In this document: piece by piece, positions 31,520 to 40,903 of the stretch
Layout of the letters: each line of letters begins with the position of its first letter
How positions within the stretch are numbered: position 1 is the stretch's first letter
The notes under the pieces: model-generated
Told to the model about the DNA's origin: nothing
What the model saw: the letters and a program-made list of their open reading frames with translations, nothing else
Databases searched by the model: none
Position numbers and translations under genes: made by a program
DNA from: Alphaproteobacteria bacterium 32-64-14
Lineage (GTDB): Bacteria > Pseudomonadota > Alphaproteobacteria > Caulobacterales > Hyphomonadaceae
Direction: 5' to 3'
Length of the DNA: 64,000 nt
Assembly (NCBI GenBank): GCA_002280725.1
Contig: NCEM01000005.1
Coordinates: 1-64,000, forward strand

Positions 31520-33313
31520 CTACTCGCGGACGTAACGGCCAGGCGCCGGCTCGAGGCGCGGGACAGAGGCGGGGAAACTTTCGGCGGCATCGATCTTCTT
31601 GCCGGAGCGGCGGGCGAGCCATATGGCCCAGTCCGGCCACCAGGAGCCGTCGTGCGCATCCGTGCCTGCGCGCCAGGCATCAAGGTCCGTGCCGGGGTCC
31701 GCGTCGGAGACCCAGTAGCCGTACTTCTTCTTGTCCGGATGGTTCACGATGCCGGCGATGTGGCCCGACTGTGCGAGCACAAAGCGCCCGCCGCCCTTGA
31801 GGCGCGTCAGGCCTTTGAAGGACGCCGTCCACGGCGCGATGTGATCCTTTTCGCAGGCGACGACATAGTGGGGCATCTTGATGTCATCGAGGCCGACATG
31901 CGTGCCCTCGATCTCGAACGCGCCTTTCGCGAACAGGTTGTCGCGATAGAGATGGGTCAGGTATTCGCGCGCCATGCGCTCGGGCAGGCGGGTGGAATCC
32001 TCGTTCCAGAACAGCAGGTCGAATTTCGGACGCGCCTCGCCGAGCAGGTAGGCCTTCACGGCGGGCCCGTAGACGAGATCGTTGGGGCGCAGGAAGCTGA
32101 ATGTGCGCGCCATGATGCGCTGGTCGAGGAAGCCCTTGCGCTGCGCCTCGATCATGATGCCGGAGATGAAGCCCTCGTCGATGAAGGATTTCAGCGGGCC
32201 GGGGTCTTCAAAGTCGGTGAGGGCGGTGAAGAACGTCACCGACTTGGCGGGGTTCTCCTGCTTGGTCTTCTGCAGCCAGGCCTGCGTCAGCGCCAGCGTG
32301 GTGCCGCCGATGCAGTAGCCGACGACGTTGACGCCGTCATTGCCGTGCAGCGCATCGACCTTCTTCATCGCGGGGACGACGCCCTGCGTGACGTAAGAGT
32401 CCATGCCGCAGGTGCGCAGTTCCTCGCGCGGGTTCTTCCACGAGACGATGTAGACGGCGAAGCCCTGGTCCGTGAGCCATTTTACCAGCGAGGATTTCGG
32501 CTGCAGGTCGAGAATGTAAAACTTGTTGATCCATGGCGGGACCAGCAGGAGCGGCCGGGCGTGGACCTTGTCCGTCGTCGGCTCGTAGCGGATCAACTGG
32601 TAAAGCGCGGTGTCCTCGACGACGTGGCCTTTCGTGGTGGCGAGCGTCTCGCCAACCTTGAAGGCTTCGGGGTCGGACAGGGTGACCAGCAGGTCTCCGC
32701 CCGAACGCTCTAGATCCTTCACGAGGTTTTCCAGCCCCTCGACCAGCGAGCGGCCATTGGTCTCCACCGCTTTCTTGATGGCGACCGGGTTGGAGGCGAG
32801 GAAGTTTGCGGGCGAGAACAGGTCGACCAGCTGGTGTGTGAAGAAGTGGACCTGTTCGGTGTGCTTCTCGTCTTCGCCGGTCGAGGCCGTGTCGGCGATG
32901 CTTTCCAGATACTCCGACATGATCTGGTACTGGCGGCGCAGGTAGTAGAAGAACGGGTGCTTGCTCCACTCCGCATCGGCAAAGCGCGCGTCGGCCGGCG
33001 CCTCGTCCTCAGCCGCCTTGGGCGTCATGCGGCTGGCGCCCGAAAGCATGGCCTGCGTGAGTTCGGCATAGAGCGCGGTCGTGTTCTGCCAGAACTGCAT
33101 CTGGGAGTTCAGCGCCTTCATCGGGTTCGACATCCAGCCCTGGGCATGGCTGGCGGCGGCGCGCAAGAAGAAGGGCTGTCCCGGACCTTCGACGCCCGGA
33201 TTGCGGATTTCCCGCCGCGACAGGGCAAGGAAAAGTCGCTGCAGAAGGAAATTGATGCGCTGGAAGTTCTGGCTGAGCTCGAAGGCCCCAACTGGACTCA
33301 TGCCATCTGTCAT
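31520..33313 (-). CDS. phaC: Class I polyhydroxyalkanoate synthase
   Basis: A 597-residue PhaC. The lipase-like box GYCIGG gives the catalytic Cys334; CEKDHIAPW carries the catalytic aspartate and LAQSGHIAGIVNHP the histidine. Upstream are VPPWINKFYILDLQPKSSLV and FAVYIVSWKNP, both characteristic of PHA synthases. Length is normal for class I (single subunit). The enzyme polymerises (R)-3-hydroxyacyl-CoA into PHA in the cytoplasm. ATG 33313 is used; the open frame continues to 33463 but that part has a different composition and no homology pattern. Divergent from the alpha/beta hydrolase at 33568. Confidence 0.95.
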   Translation of the reverse strand: MTDGMSPVGAFELSQNFQRINFLLQRLFLALSRREIRNPGVEGPGQPFFLRAAASHAQGWMSNPMKALNSQMQFWQNTTALYAELTQAMLSGASRMTPKAAEDEAPADARFADAEWSKHPFFYYLRRQYQIMSEYLESIADTASTGEDEKHTEQVHFFTHQLVDLFSPANFLASNPVAIKKAVETNGRSLVEGLENLVKDLERSGGDLLVTLSDPEAFKVGETLATTKGHVVEDTALYQLIRYEPTTDKVHARPLLLVPPWINKFYILDLQPKSSLVKWLTDQGFAVYIVSWKNPREELRTCGMDSYVTQGVVPAMKKVDALHGNDGVNVVGYCIGGTTLALTQAWLQKTKQENPAKSVTFFTALTDFEDPGPLKSFIDEGFISGIMIEAQRKGFLDQRIMARTFSFLRPNDLVYGPAVKAYLLGEARPKFDLLFWNEDSTRLPERMAREYLTHLYRDNLFAKGAFEIEGTHVGLDDIKMPHYVVACEKDHIAPWTASFKGLTRLKGGGRFVLAQSGHIAGIVNHPDKKKYGYWVSDADPGTDLDAWRAGTDAHDGSWWPDWAIWLARRSGKKIDAAESFPASVPRLEPAPGRYVRE

Positions 33314-33520
33314 TGCCGCGCCCGAAAATGTGTACAGGAAGCAAGGTAACACCCGCCCGGATCGCGTCAAAGGTTCTGACGCGAAACGTGTTTCTCGTTG
33401 CTGGCGTGGATCGATACGGCCGTAGCGTAAGGCGCCGGAAAAGGTTTCGCCGCCCTGCGGCAATTGCGGGCTTCTGGAATCGAGCGGAAGGGGTTAGAGG
33501 GAGTCTGGGGATTGCTGCAC

Positions 33521-33535
33521 CTGCACAGTATGCAG
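33521..33535. promoter_or_regulatory. CTGCA-CAGTA-TGCAG dyad in the phaC/hydrolase gap
   Basis: A perfect 5-5-5 palindrome, preceded by GCTGCAC and followed by TCGCA, in the 254-bp divergent region. PhaR proteins of Paracoccus-type bacteria recognise CTGC...GCAG-like sites, so this may be a PhaR operator. It is near the hydrolase start rather than phaC. Confidence 0.45.
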
Positions 33536-33567
33536 TCGCACAAAAATCGCTGGAGACGTCGCCGCAC

Positions 33568-34425
33568 ATGCAGCTTGGCTCCCTGGCTCGTTGGCTGAAG
33601 AAGGACGCGACCGCCTGGGAAGGCGAGCTGTTCACCGTGTCCACGTTTGGACGCGGGCGCGATGTGCTGTGCCTGCACGGTCTGGCCGCCTCGCCGGACA
33701 CGTTCGAGGATGCGCCCGAATATCTTGGCGGCGGCGTGAAGCTTCACCTGCCGCACATGCGCGGGTTTGCCGGGCTGGCGCCCAGCGCGTTCCGCGATCC
33801 AATGAATTTCCTTAAGCCGGCGGCGGATGCACTGGCGGCCTATATCCGCCTCAACATCGGCAAGCCGGTTCCGGTCATGGGGCACTCGATGGGCGGGCTC
33901 GTCTCGCTGATCCTCGCGCGCGACCATGCGGACGTGGTCGAGCGGCTGATGGTGGTGGACGTGCCGGCGTTCTTCTCGGTGCTGATCACGCCGTTTGCGA
34001 CGCCGACATCGATGGCGCATCTGGCCCAGCATTCGCGCCGCACCTATTTCGAGACGCCCAAGCCGCAGCTGCAGGATGACCTGCGCCGCACGACCGAGAA
34101 GCTTGTTAACTCCTCTTCGCATGCCGAGCGTATCGTGAAGTGGGGCATGGCGTCTGACCGCCGCACGACGGCGGACGTGATGGCCGAAGTGATGGTGACC
34201 GACCTGCGCGGCGACCTGCAGCGGATCAAGGCGCCGGTCGATGTGATCTATGCGTGGCACAAGGCCGCCCATCCGAGCCGGCTTGCGCTCGATCAGATCT
34301 ACAATTCTGCCTATTCGGGCCTCGTCCAAGGCGAGAAGCACCGGATCGACGAAGCCAAGCACTATGTGATGTTTGACCAGCCGGTCGCCTTCTACGAGGC
34401 GGTGACCCGGTGGCTGGCCAAGTGA
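33568..34425 (+). CDS. Alpha/beta hydrolase linked to PHB genes
   Basis: A 285-residue alpha/beta hydrolase. Oxyanion loop LCLHGLAASP (HG at 37-38), nucleophile elbow GHSMGG (Ser107), probable acid near APVDVIYAWHKAAHPS and a C-terminal histidine in AKHYVMFDQP. No signal peptide. Encoded between phaC (divergent) and phaR (29 bp downstream, same strand). It may be an intracellular PHB oligomer or acyl-CoA/ester hydrolase; that is inference from location, as the sequence matches the general family only. ATG 33568 has a weak, distant GGAG. Confidence 0.82.
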   Translation: MQLGSLARWLKKDATAWEGELFTVSTFGRGRDVLCLHGLAASPDTFEDAPEYLGGGVKLHLPHMRGFAGLAPSAFRDPMNFLKPAADALAAYIRLNIGKPVPVMGHSMGGLVSLILARDHADVVERLMVVDVPAFFSVLITPFATPTSMAHLAQHSRRTYFETPKPQLQDDLRRTTEKLVNSSSHAERIVKWGMASDRRTTADVMAEVMVTDLRGDLQRIKAPVDVIYAWHKAAHPSRLALDQIYNSAYSGLVQGEKHRIDEAKHYVMFDQPVAFYEAVTRWLAK

Positions 34426-34454
34426 GACCTGAGAGCCCGACCTGAGAGATTGAG

Positions 34455-35054
34455 ATGAGCGAAACGGAAACCATCGAGCTGCGCCGCTATCCCAGCCGCA
34501 AGCTCTACAACAAGAATTCCTCCAGCTATGTGCGCCTGCCAGAAGTGGCGGAGATGGTGCGCAAGGGCGCCAACATCCGCGTCGAGGACACGGAGACGGG
34601 CGAGGACGTGACCCGGCAGGTTCTGCTGCAGATCATCATGGACCAGGAAGGCCAGACGACGGGCGCGATGCTCTCGGCTGACCTGATGATGGACATGATC
34701 CGGCTGCACCAGTCGAAGGCCAGCGAGATGATGACCGGGCTGTTCGAACAGTCGGTCGCCTTCATCCGCTCGCAGCAGGAACAGCTGGCCAGCCAGGTCA
34801 CCGGCGCCATGTCGGGCATGTCAGGCGGGATGGGGCCGCAGCCGTGGAACGTGTTCGATCCGGCGGCGATGCAGGAGATGCAGCGCGAATACCAGAAGCG
34901 TCTCGCCAGCTTCTGGAGCGGCGCAATACCGGGCATGCCGGGCGCGGCGCCGAAGAAGCCCGAACCGGCCCCCACGGCCGCCAACGACGCGGACGAGCTG
35001 AAGGCCCTGCGCGCGCGCCTTGAAGAGCTCGAGAAGAAAGCGGCGAAGAAGTAG
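34455..35054 (+). CDS. phaR: Polyhydroxyalkanoate synthesis repressor PhaR
   Basis: A 199-residue PhaR. The N-terminal DNA/PHB-binding domain reads LRRYPSRKLYNKNSSSYVRL and VEDTETGEDVTRQVLLQIIM, diagnostic of the family. A second region (about 65-110) LSADLMMDMIRLHQSKASEM continues the PHB accumulation regulatory domain. The C-terminus is proline-rich then a coiled coil (ADELKALRARLEELEKKAAKK). PhaR binds PHB granules and, when free, represses phasin genes and itself. It is cytoplasmic. Its stop codon forms half of a small palindrome with the stop of the acylase gene opposite. Confidence 0.95.
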   Translation: MSETETIELRRYPSRKLYNKNSSSYVRLPEVAEMVRKGANIRVEDTETGEDVTRQVLLQIIMDQEGQTTGAMLSADLMMDMIRLHQSKASEMMTGLFEQSVAFIRSQQEQLASQVTGAMSGMSGGMGPQPWNVFDPAAMQEMQREYQKRLASFWSGAIPGMPGAAPKKPEPAPTAANDADELKALRARLEELEKKAAKK

Positions 35055-35067
35055 GGTCGAGGCCCTA
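35052..35067. terminator. Stop-codon palindrome between convergent genes
   Basis: TAGGG-TCGAGG-CCCTA: left TAG stops phaR, right CTA is the stop of the opposite acylase gene. Only 5 bp of stem and no T-run, so a weak terminator at best. Confidence 0.4.
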
Positions 35068-37182
35068 GTTACCGCTTACCCGATAATCCCGCGTCGCTTC
35101 CTTCAGCAGCGCGCCCATGTCCATGGGCGGGCGCTTGTATTTTTCCTCCGCGAACAGCGGCGCCTGATCCGCGTAGTGCGGCGAGGACGCATCGAGCGTG
35201 GCGGCGCCGTACTGGTGGATAGTGTCCAGCGTATACGTGCTATCCGGCGCCCAGTCGGCGATGAGGACGTAGGTGTCGCCTGCGCGGCCCGAGCGGTATT
35301 TGTCCGCCGCCAGATCGCCGGCAACATACACCGCGCGCAGCGTGTCCGGCCCGCCATCGAGCGCCCATGACTTGTCGCCGCGCTTGAGGCGGCTGACCTC
35401 GCCCCATTCAGGGTCGATGCGGCCGGTGGCGGCGATGAGCTGTTGCGCAGTCTGCTTCAGTGCCGCGAGGGCGCGGTCGTCATCATAGGCGCCGTGGATC
35501 TGGCTGCCCATGATCGCCTGGCCCGTGAAGATGGCGAGCGCTGCGTGGCGGTTCTGTCGGTCGGCGTGGCCATCCCACGCACGGACGTGATCGATCAGTT
35601 TCTGCGTGTCAGCGTCGACCTTGCTCGACCATTCAACATCCAGCGCTTCCGCCATGAAGGCGACGTTGGAGTCGACCGAGTACCAATCGTCCATCTTGTA
35701 GGCGAGGAACTCGTCGCGCGTGATCGACGTATCCTGGCCGAACAATTCCTGTGCGCGCAGGCCGCGATTGGTGACGAGCGTGTCGAGCGCGAAGCTGGCG
35801 GGATAGTTCTCGGCTTTCGGATTGTCGTCCGGACCGGAGGTCAGCAGCGGCGAATGGTTGGCGCTGACAACATAGCCGGATTTCGGCTTGATGACGGCGG
35901 GCAGGGCCTCGACGGGCTCCCAGCCCTTCCACAGCGTTTCGGAAATGTCGCCGGGCAGGATCTTGCGGCGATCCCAGCCTTCCACGCGCTTGGGCATGTT
36001 GGCGTTCCAGAAATAGGCGATGCCGCCCTTTGAATCCGCCACGACATAGTTCACGGAGGGCACGGCGTTGTACTTCACCTGCGCCGCGCGCCAGTCATCG
36101 ACCGTCTTGGCCATGTTCATCGCGAGATACTGGTCGATGTGCTCGAACTCGTTGGCGCCGACGAACGAGACGGCGAAGACGCCTTTCTCCGTGACAAAGA
36201 CCGGGCCGTGTTCGGACCAGCGCGCCGTGCGCTCGACGTCGACCAGCGCACCATCCTTCAGCACCTTGTAGCTGATCTGGCGGCGCGTCAGTTCCTTCCA
36301 CTGGCCATCCATGCGGTATTTCGTGGGATAGACATCGTCATCGACCACGAGCTTGAACGTGTCGAACAGGTCGGGCTTGTTGACCGTGGGCGCCCAGCCG
36401 AGATTGGGGCCGGCGCCCTGCAGCATGAGCGGCGTGCCGGGGAACATGGCGCCGAGCATGTCGATGCCTTCTTCCGATTTCATGCGGGCTTCGTACCACG
36501 CCACGCGGCCTTCATACGGCTGGTGCGAATTGACGGCGAGGCGTGTGTGCCCGTCCGCAGCGCGCGTGGGCGCGACAGCCAGCGCGTTGGAGCCAAGCTC
36601 GATATCGTCGGCGGTGTCGGTCAGGGACGCGCGGGTGGAGGTCTTGGTGGACATCTCCATGTTGGCGCGGCCCGAGACCAGCGCGTCGATCTCTCCGTCG
36701 AGCCCATAGAATGACATAGGGCGCGTGACGAATCCGGACGCGATGTCTTTGCCTGTCACCGGCATGGAACGGGCGCAGGTGGTTTCGGGGTGTTCGCCAC
36801 ACCACGTGTTGAGCCCAGCCGCGTAACCTTCGGCGAGCGCCTTTGCGGCGGGCGAGATCCGCGTGTCATATTCACGGTAGACGACTGCGCCGGCGCCCAG
36901 CGCCAGGACAAATTCATCGGACTTTGCGCCGCTCTCGCCGACAATCTCGGCCAGCGTACCGCGGCTGGAGCGGATGACTTCCTCGATGGTCTTCCAGTCG
37001 TCCTCCGCGTGGGCGTAGGCGAGGCCGAAGGCGACGTCTGCGTTGCGCTTGCCGTAGATGTGCGGGACGCCAAAGGCATCGCGGACGATGCGGGCGTCAT
37101 AGCCGCTTCCGCCTGGAGATGTGCCAGTGGCGCAGGATGCCAGCGCAATGGCGGATGCGGCGAGGGCGAGCGAACGAAGCAT
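35065..37182 (-). CDS. Penicillin acylase-family (N-terminal nucleophile) lipoprotein
   Basis: A 705-residue Ntn-hydrolase precursor of the penicillin amidase/aculeacin acylase family. The N-terminus is a lipoprotein signal (lipobox ALASC, Cys17). The alpha-chain motif RDAFGVPHIYGK and FGLAYAHAEDDW is followed by the autocleavage site ELG/SNALAVAPTRAADG, Ser198 becoming the beta-chain nucleophile; QGAGPNLGW-like and conserved asparagine regions follow. It likely hydrolyses amide bonds such as N-acyl-homoserine lactones, beta-lactam side chains or N-acyl peptides in the periplasm. Which one cannot be told. It probably needs self-processing into two chains. Confidence 0.9.
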   Translation of the reverse strand: MLRSLALAASAIALASCATGTSPGGSGYDARIVRDAFGVPHIYGKRNADVAFGLAYAHAEDDWKTIEEVIRSSRGTLAEIVGESGAKSDEFVLALGAGAVVYREYDTRISPAAKALAEGYAAGLNTWCGEHPETTCARSMPVTGKDIASGFVTRPMSFYGLDGEIDALVSGRANMEMSTKTSTRASLTDTADDIELGSNALAVAPTRAADGHTRLAVNSHQPYEGRVAWYEARMKSEEGIDMLGAMFPGTPLMLQGAGPNLGWAPTVNKPDLFDTFKLVVDDDVYPTKYRMDGQWKELTRRQISYKVLKDGALVDVERTARWSEHGPVFVTEKGVFAVSFVGANEFEHIDQYLAMNMAKTVDDWRAAQVKYNAVPSVNYVVADSKGGIAYFWNANMPKRVEGWDRRKILPGDISETLWKGWEPVEALPAVIKPKSGYVVSANHSPLLTSGPDDNPKAENYPASFALDTLVTNRGLRAQELFGQDTSITRDEFLAYKMDDWYSVDSNVAFMAEALDVEWSSKVDADTQKLIDHVRAWDGHADRQNRHAALAIFTGQAIMGSQIHGAYDDDRALAALKQTAQQLIAATGRIDPEWGEVSRLKRGDKSWALDGGPDTLRAVYVAGDLAADKYRSGRAGDTYVLIADWAPDSTYTLDTIHQYGAATLDASSPHYADQAPLFAEEKYKRPPMDMGALLKEATRDYRVSGN

Positions 37183-37258
37183 GGCGTTTCTTCCCTGATA
37201 CTTTCAGGTAGCGTAGCCGGGTGATGTGGTTGGCGCTAGTGAGCCCGGGGAGCCGGTC

Positions 37259-38704
37259 CTAGAAGTCCTTCTCGCCCACGCGGCGCAGCACATCGGCTGC
37301 GAATTCCGACAGCGTGTCGTCGCGGGCGCCCATGATGACGATGAGGTCGCCGTGATGTGCGAGTTCCACGAGCTTGTCCCCACAGGCCGTGCGGTCGGGC
37401 AGGGCGAAGGCGCGTTTGCCGGCGGCGGTGACGCCATCGGCGATGACATTGGATCCCAACGACTTGTCGACGGTGCCGCCGAAATAGGCGGGCTCGGGCA
37501 TGAACAGCACGTCTTTCGCGGCGAGGTCGCGCGCGAACATCTCGATCAGCTGGTCCTTCATCTGACGGATGGGGCCGTAGCCATGCGGCTGCCACATGAC
37601 AAGAAGCCGGCCGGGGAAGGCGTGCAGCGTGGCCAGCGTGGCGGCGATCTTGTCGGGGTTGTGCCCGAAATCGTCGATGACGGTGATGTCTTTCGCCGTG
37701 CCCACCACTTCGAGGCGGCGGCGGATACCGACGAAATTCATCAGCGCCAGGGTAGCTTCGCGCAGGCTGAGTCCACAGGCGCGCGCGGCGGCGATGGCTG
37801 CAAGGCCGTTGGAGAGATTGTGGCGGCCCGGCGTCTGCAGGCAGATGCGCTGGCGCTCGCCAGTCGATTTCTCGGTGACGATGCACGACTGGCCATCGGC
37901 CTGCGTCACCAGGTCTGCGATCGAGAAATCGGCGTTGGTGTCCGTCAGCGAGTAGGTGAGTGCGTTCGGATGGTTCACCTCGGCGGCGAGGCGGCGTGTC
38001 TCGTCGTTGTCGAGGTTGATGACCGCGATCTCTGCCTTCGACACGAACTCCGCAAACAGGCGGCGAAGCTCGTCCATCGATTTGTGGTCGAGCGCGATGT
38101 TGTTGAGCACGGCGATGCTCGGCTTGTAGAGCGAGATGGAGCCATCGCTTTCATCGACTTCAGAGACAAAGATATCGCCCTCGCCGACGATGGCGGAGGC
38201 GAAGGGGAAGTCGCCCGCGACGAAGTTCTTCATCACGGCGCCGTTCATCACGGTTGGGTCGCGGCGCGTGGCGTAGAGGATCCACGCGATCATGCCCGTG
38301 GTGGTCGACTTGCCCGACGTGCCGCCGACGGCGATGGAAACCTTCGCGGAGTTGACGAGTTGCGCCAGAAGCTCCGGCCGCTTCATTTCCGGGCAGCCGA
38401 GTGCGCGTGCGGCGACAACGTCCGGCACGGTATCCTCGACGGCGGCGGAGGTGACGAGGAGTTGCGTCTTGCTGGTGAGGCCCGAGCCATCCTGCGCATG
38501 GAGACCGATGCCGCGCGCCTTCAGGAAGTCGAACTTGCCCGAGGTGCGGCCCGCATCGAGCGACCGATCCGAGCCTGCGACCGCGAAGCCGCGCGCCTTG
38601 ACGATCAGGGCGAGGGGCAACATTCCGCTGCCGCCGATGCCGCAGAAGAAGTAGGGTCCCGTGTGAACCAGTGTGAACTGTGAGTCGGACATGGCGTCTG
38701 TCAT
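37259..38704 (-). CDS. mpl: Mur ligase family protein, probably Mpl (murein tripeptide ligase)
   Basis: A 481-residue Mur ligase with all three domains: N-terminal Rossmann YFFCGIGGSGMLPLALI, ATP-binding GGTSGKSTTTGMIAWIL (P-loop 127-134) with EVDESDGSI, and C-terminal VIDDFGHNPDKIAATL with ARDDTLSEF at the end. MurC and Mpl are hard to separate by eye. It is not in the usual division-cell wall cluster and stands head to head with an LD-carboxypeptidase, which produces the tripeptide that Mpl re-attaches to UDP-MurNAc, so recycling is favoured. ATG 38692 is an alternative start. Cytoplasmic. Confidence 0.78.
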   Translation of the reverse strand: MTDAMSDSQFTLVHTGPYFFCGIGGSGMLPLALIVKARGFAVAGSDRSLDAGRTSGKFDFLKARGIGLHAQDGSGLTSKTQLLVTSAAVEDTVPDVVAARALGCPEMKRPELLAQLVNSAKVSIAVGGTSGKSTTTGMIAWILYATRRDPTVMNGAVMKNFVAGDFPFASAIVGEGDIFVSEVDESDGSISLYKPSIAVLNNIALDHKSMDELRRLFAEFVSKAEIAVINLDNDETRRLAAEVNHPNALTYSLTDTNADFSIADLVTQADGQSCIVTEKSTGERQRICLQTPGRHNLSNGLAAIAAARACGLSLREATLALMNFVGIRRRLEVVGTAKDITVIDDFGHNPDKIAATLATLHAFPGRLLVMWQPHGYGPIRQMKDQLIEMFARDLAAKDVLFMPEPAYFGGTVDKSLGSNVIADGVTAAGKRAFALPDRTACGDKLVELAHHGDLIVIMGARDDTLSEFAADVLRRVGEKDF

Positions 38705-38730
38705 AGCTGGGATGTCTTAGCAGGTGACCA

Positions 38731-39567
38731 ATGGGGTCAAGTGAAAAGGTGTTTCGCATCGGCCTTGTCGCGCCGGGCACGCGCATGCCGCCCGAATTGG
38801 CGCGGCGGGCGCAGGTGATCGCCGCGAAGGCCTATGGCGGTCGGGTGGAGCTGGTGTTTCATCCGCAGTGCTTCCTGCAGGCGGGCCATTTCGCGGGCGA
38901 GGATCACGAGCGGATCGAGGCGCTGGTCGAGGTCGCGAACGATCCGGCGCTGGATGCCGTGTGGCTGGCGCGGGGCGGGTATGGCGCCTGCCGTGTGGCG
39001 GAGTATGCGATCCCGCGGCTGAATGCGCATGCGCAAGCCAAGCGGTGGCTGGGCTACTCGGATGCCGGCTTCCTGCTGGCGGGACTCTGCCGGGCGGGGT
39101 TCGAGCATGTGGCGCATGGCCCGATGCCGGTGGACCTCGTTCGCGAGGATGGCGAACCGGCGATGCTGCGCGGACTCGCCTGGCTGGTGAACCAGGATCG
39201 TAGCACGCTGGAGCCAAGTCTCAGGCCCGGACAGAAGGCGCTGGCGTTCAATCTCACCATCCTGTCCCAGCTTCTTGGAACTCCGCTGGAGCCGGACTTT
39301 GCGGGTCGTGTGCTGATGCTCGAGGATGTTGGCGAGTACATGTACCGGATCGACCGGTACATGTTTCATGTGACGTCCAACGCCGCGGTGAAGGGTTGCG
39401 CGGGGATCAGGCTGGGGCGGTGTTCCGCCGTGCCGAAGAACGATCCGGACTTTGTGCTGAGCGAACACGAGGTCGCCCGGTTCTGGTGCGAGCGGTCCGG
39501 CATTCCGTATCTGGGCCGTGCCGATATCGGCCACGACAGCGACAACCGGGTTGTGCCGCTAACCTGA
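38731..39567 (+). CDS. ldcA: LD-carboxypeptidase (S66 family)
   Basis: A 278-residue S66 peptidase. Motifs: IGLVAPGTRM at the start, ARGGYGACRV, the nucleophile WLGYSDAGFLL (Ser110), LEDVGEYMYRIDRYM with the catalytic glutamate, and RADIGHDSDN with the histidine near 266. It removes the terminal D-alanine from murein tetrapeptides in the cytoplasm during peptidoglycan recycling. AGGTG seven bases upstream supports ATG 38731. Only 26 bp separate this start from that of the divergent Mur ligase, so their promoters must overlap each other or lie inside the coding regions. Confidence 0.92.
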   Translation: MGSSEKVFRIGLVAPGTRMPPELARRAQVIAAKAYGGRVELVFHPQCFLQAGHFAGEDHERIEALVEVANDPALDAVWLARGGYGACRVAEYAIPRLNAHAQAKRWLGYSDAGFLLAGLCRAGFEHVAHGPMPVDLVREDGEPAMLRGLAWLVNQDRSTLEPSLRPGQKALAFNLTILSQLLGTPLEPDFAGRVLMLEDVGEYMYRIDRYMFHVTSNAAVKGCAGIRLGRCSAVPKNDPDFVLSEHEVARFWCERSGIPYLGRADIGHDSDNRVVPLT

Positions 39568-39738
39568 GGCAAGGGTCCAGGTTGCAGCGTCGTCATGATG
39601 CCGGGCCGTTAACCCTGCGACTGCGCTACCTTCGATGAAATTACGCGATGGAACCCGTCACGTCGCGTCCGCCAGTGAAATGGGTGCTGAGTGGCATGCA
39701 CGTTGCTCGATTGAATCGATTCAATCGGGAGTTATTGA

Positions 39739-40887
39739 ATGGCCCGGAGCCCTGCAGCGCTTCCGCAAGACAATTTTGTCTTGCTCGACGGCCTTCGTGG
39801 ACTCGGCGCGCTCCTCGTGCTGATCGGCCATACGATGATGTACTGGGGCCCCTACACGGCCCCCAGCGGCGCTGTGATCGTTGACCTGTTCTTCCTGCTC
39901 AGCGGCTTCGTGATCGCCTACGCCTATGAGCCGCGATTCCACGCCGGCATGCGTGCGGCCGAGTTCATGACCCACCGGGTCGTGCGTGTTTACCCTCTTT
40001 ATCTGTTGGGCACGCTGCTCGGTTTTGTCGGCCTGTCCGTGATGGCGCTGGGCGATCTCGATGGCATCGACCGCGTGGGGTCATACGCGCTGCAGTTGAT
40101 TCCGCAGCTGTTCATGCTTCCGTCTCCGGAAGTCCTGGGCAATGTGAAGATGTACTCGATGAACTCGCCCGCATGGACGCTGTTCTTCGAGCTGTTCGTC
40201 AACATTGTCTACATCCTGACTTTCCGCTGGCTGCGCGACACGCGGGTGCTGATTGGCGTCGTGATCGCCTGCGCGGCCTTCCTGGCCTTTGCCGTCTTCA
40301 GCTACGGCATGATCGACCAGGGCTCGCACTGGGAGGGCTGGTGGGTCGGCTTTGCGCGTGGCGGCTTTGGCTTCTTCGCCGGCGTGCTGTCCTATCGCCT
40401 GCTGGGGCAGCCCCGGACGGCGGCGCGCCCCGTCAGCCGGTGGGCGTTCGTCATTCTCGTGACGATCCCGATCGCGTGCTTCGTTCCCGCGACGCCGCAG
40501 ATGCGCCCCTTCCTCGACCTGACGCTGGCGGTGTTGCTGGGTATCCCGCTGCTGTGGGTTTCACAATCGGTGGCGCCGCCAACCAAGTGGCATAGCCTGT
40601 TCATTGTCGGCGGACGGATTTCTTACGCGGTCTACATTCTCCATCAGCCCTTCCGTGAAGTGGCGGAGCGGATCACGTGGCGCTCGAGCATCCTGCTCGA
40701 CACGGCGCCGCTGCCCGGCATCGTGATCCTCGTCACGATCGTGACGCTGGCCTACTTCGCCGAACGTTTCTACGACAGGCCGCTGCGCCGGTTCGTTGTG
40801 GCGAAGCTCAAGCAGCGCGCGGCGCGCAAGCAAAAGCAACGTCCACCTGCAGGCAGGCCGTCGGTTGGCGCAATCTCCGCCCGCTAA
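39739..40887 (+). CDS. Acyltransferase 3 family membrane O-acyltransferase
   Basis: A 382-residue integral membrane acyltransferase of the OafA/NodX family. The diagnostic N-terminal block is LLDGLRGLGALLVLIGHTMM with the arginine and histidine of the active site, followed by VDLFFLLSGFVIAYAYEPRF and MTHRVVRVYPLYLLG. About ten helices follow, ending in a very basic cytoplasmic tail (KLKQRAARKQKQRPP). It transfers acyl groups (often acetyl or succinyl) to carbohydrates such as O-antigen or exopolysaccharide; no polysaccharide genes are near, so the acceptor is unknown. Confidence 0.92.
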   Translation: MARSPAALPQDNFVLLDGLRGLGALLVLIGHTMMYWGPYTAPSGAVIVDLFFLLSGFVIAYAYEPRFHAGMRAAEFMTHRVVRVYPLYLLGTLLGFVGLSVMALGDLDGIDRVGSYALQLIPQLFMLPSPEVLGNVKMYSMNSPAWTLFFELFVNIVYILTFRWLRDTRVLIGVVIACAAFLAFAVFSYGMIDQGSHWEGWWVGFARGGFGFFAGVLSYRLLGQPRTAARPVSRWAFVILVTIPIACFVPATPQMRPFLDLTLAVLLGIPLLWVSQSVAPPTKWHSLFIVGGRISYAVYILHQPFREVAERITWRSSILLDTAPLPGIVILVTIVTLAYFAERFYDRPLRRFVVAKLKQRAARKQKQRPPAGRPSVGAISAR

Positions 40888-40903
40888 GCCCTGCTGATGA
40901 GCT

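Noticed and set aside
37259..38704. MurC assignment for the Mur ligase
   Set aside because: Location outside a division-wall cluster and pairing with LdcA favour Mpl, though sequence alone does not settle it.
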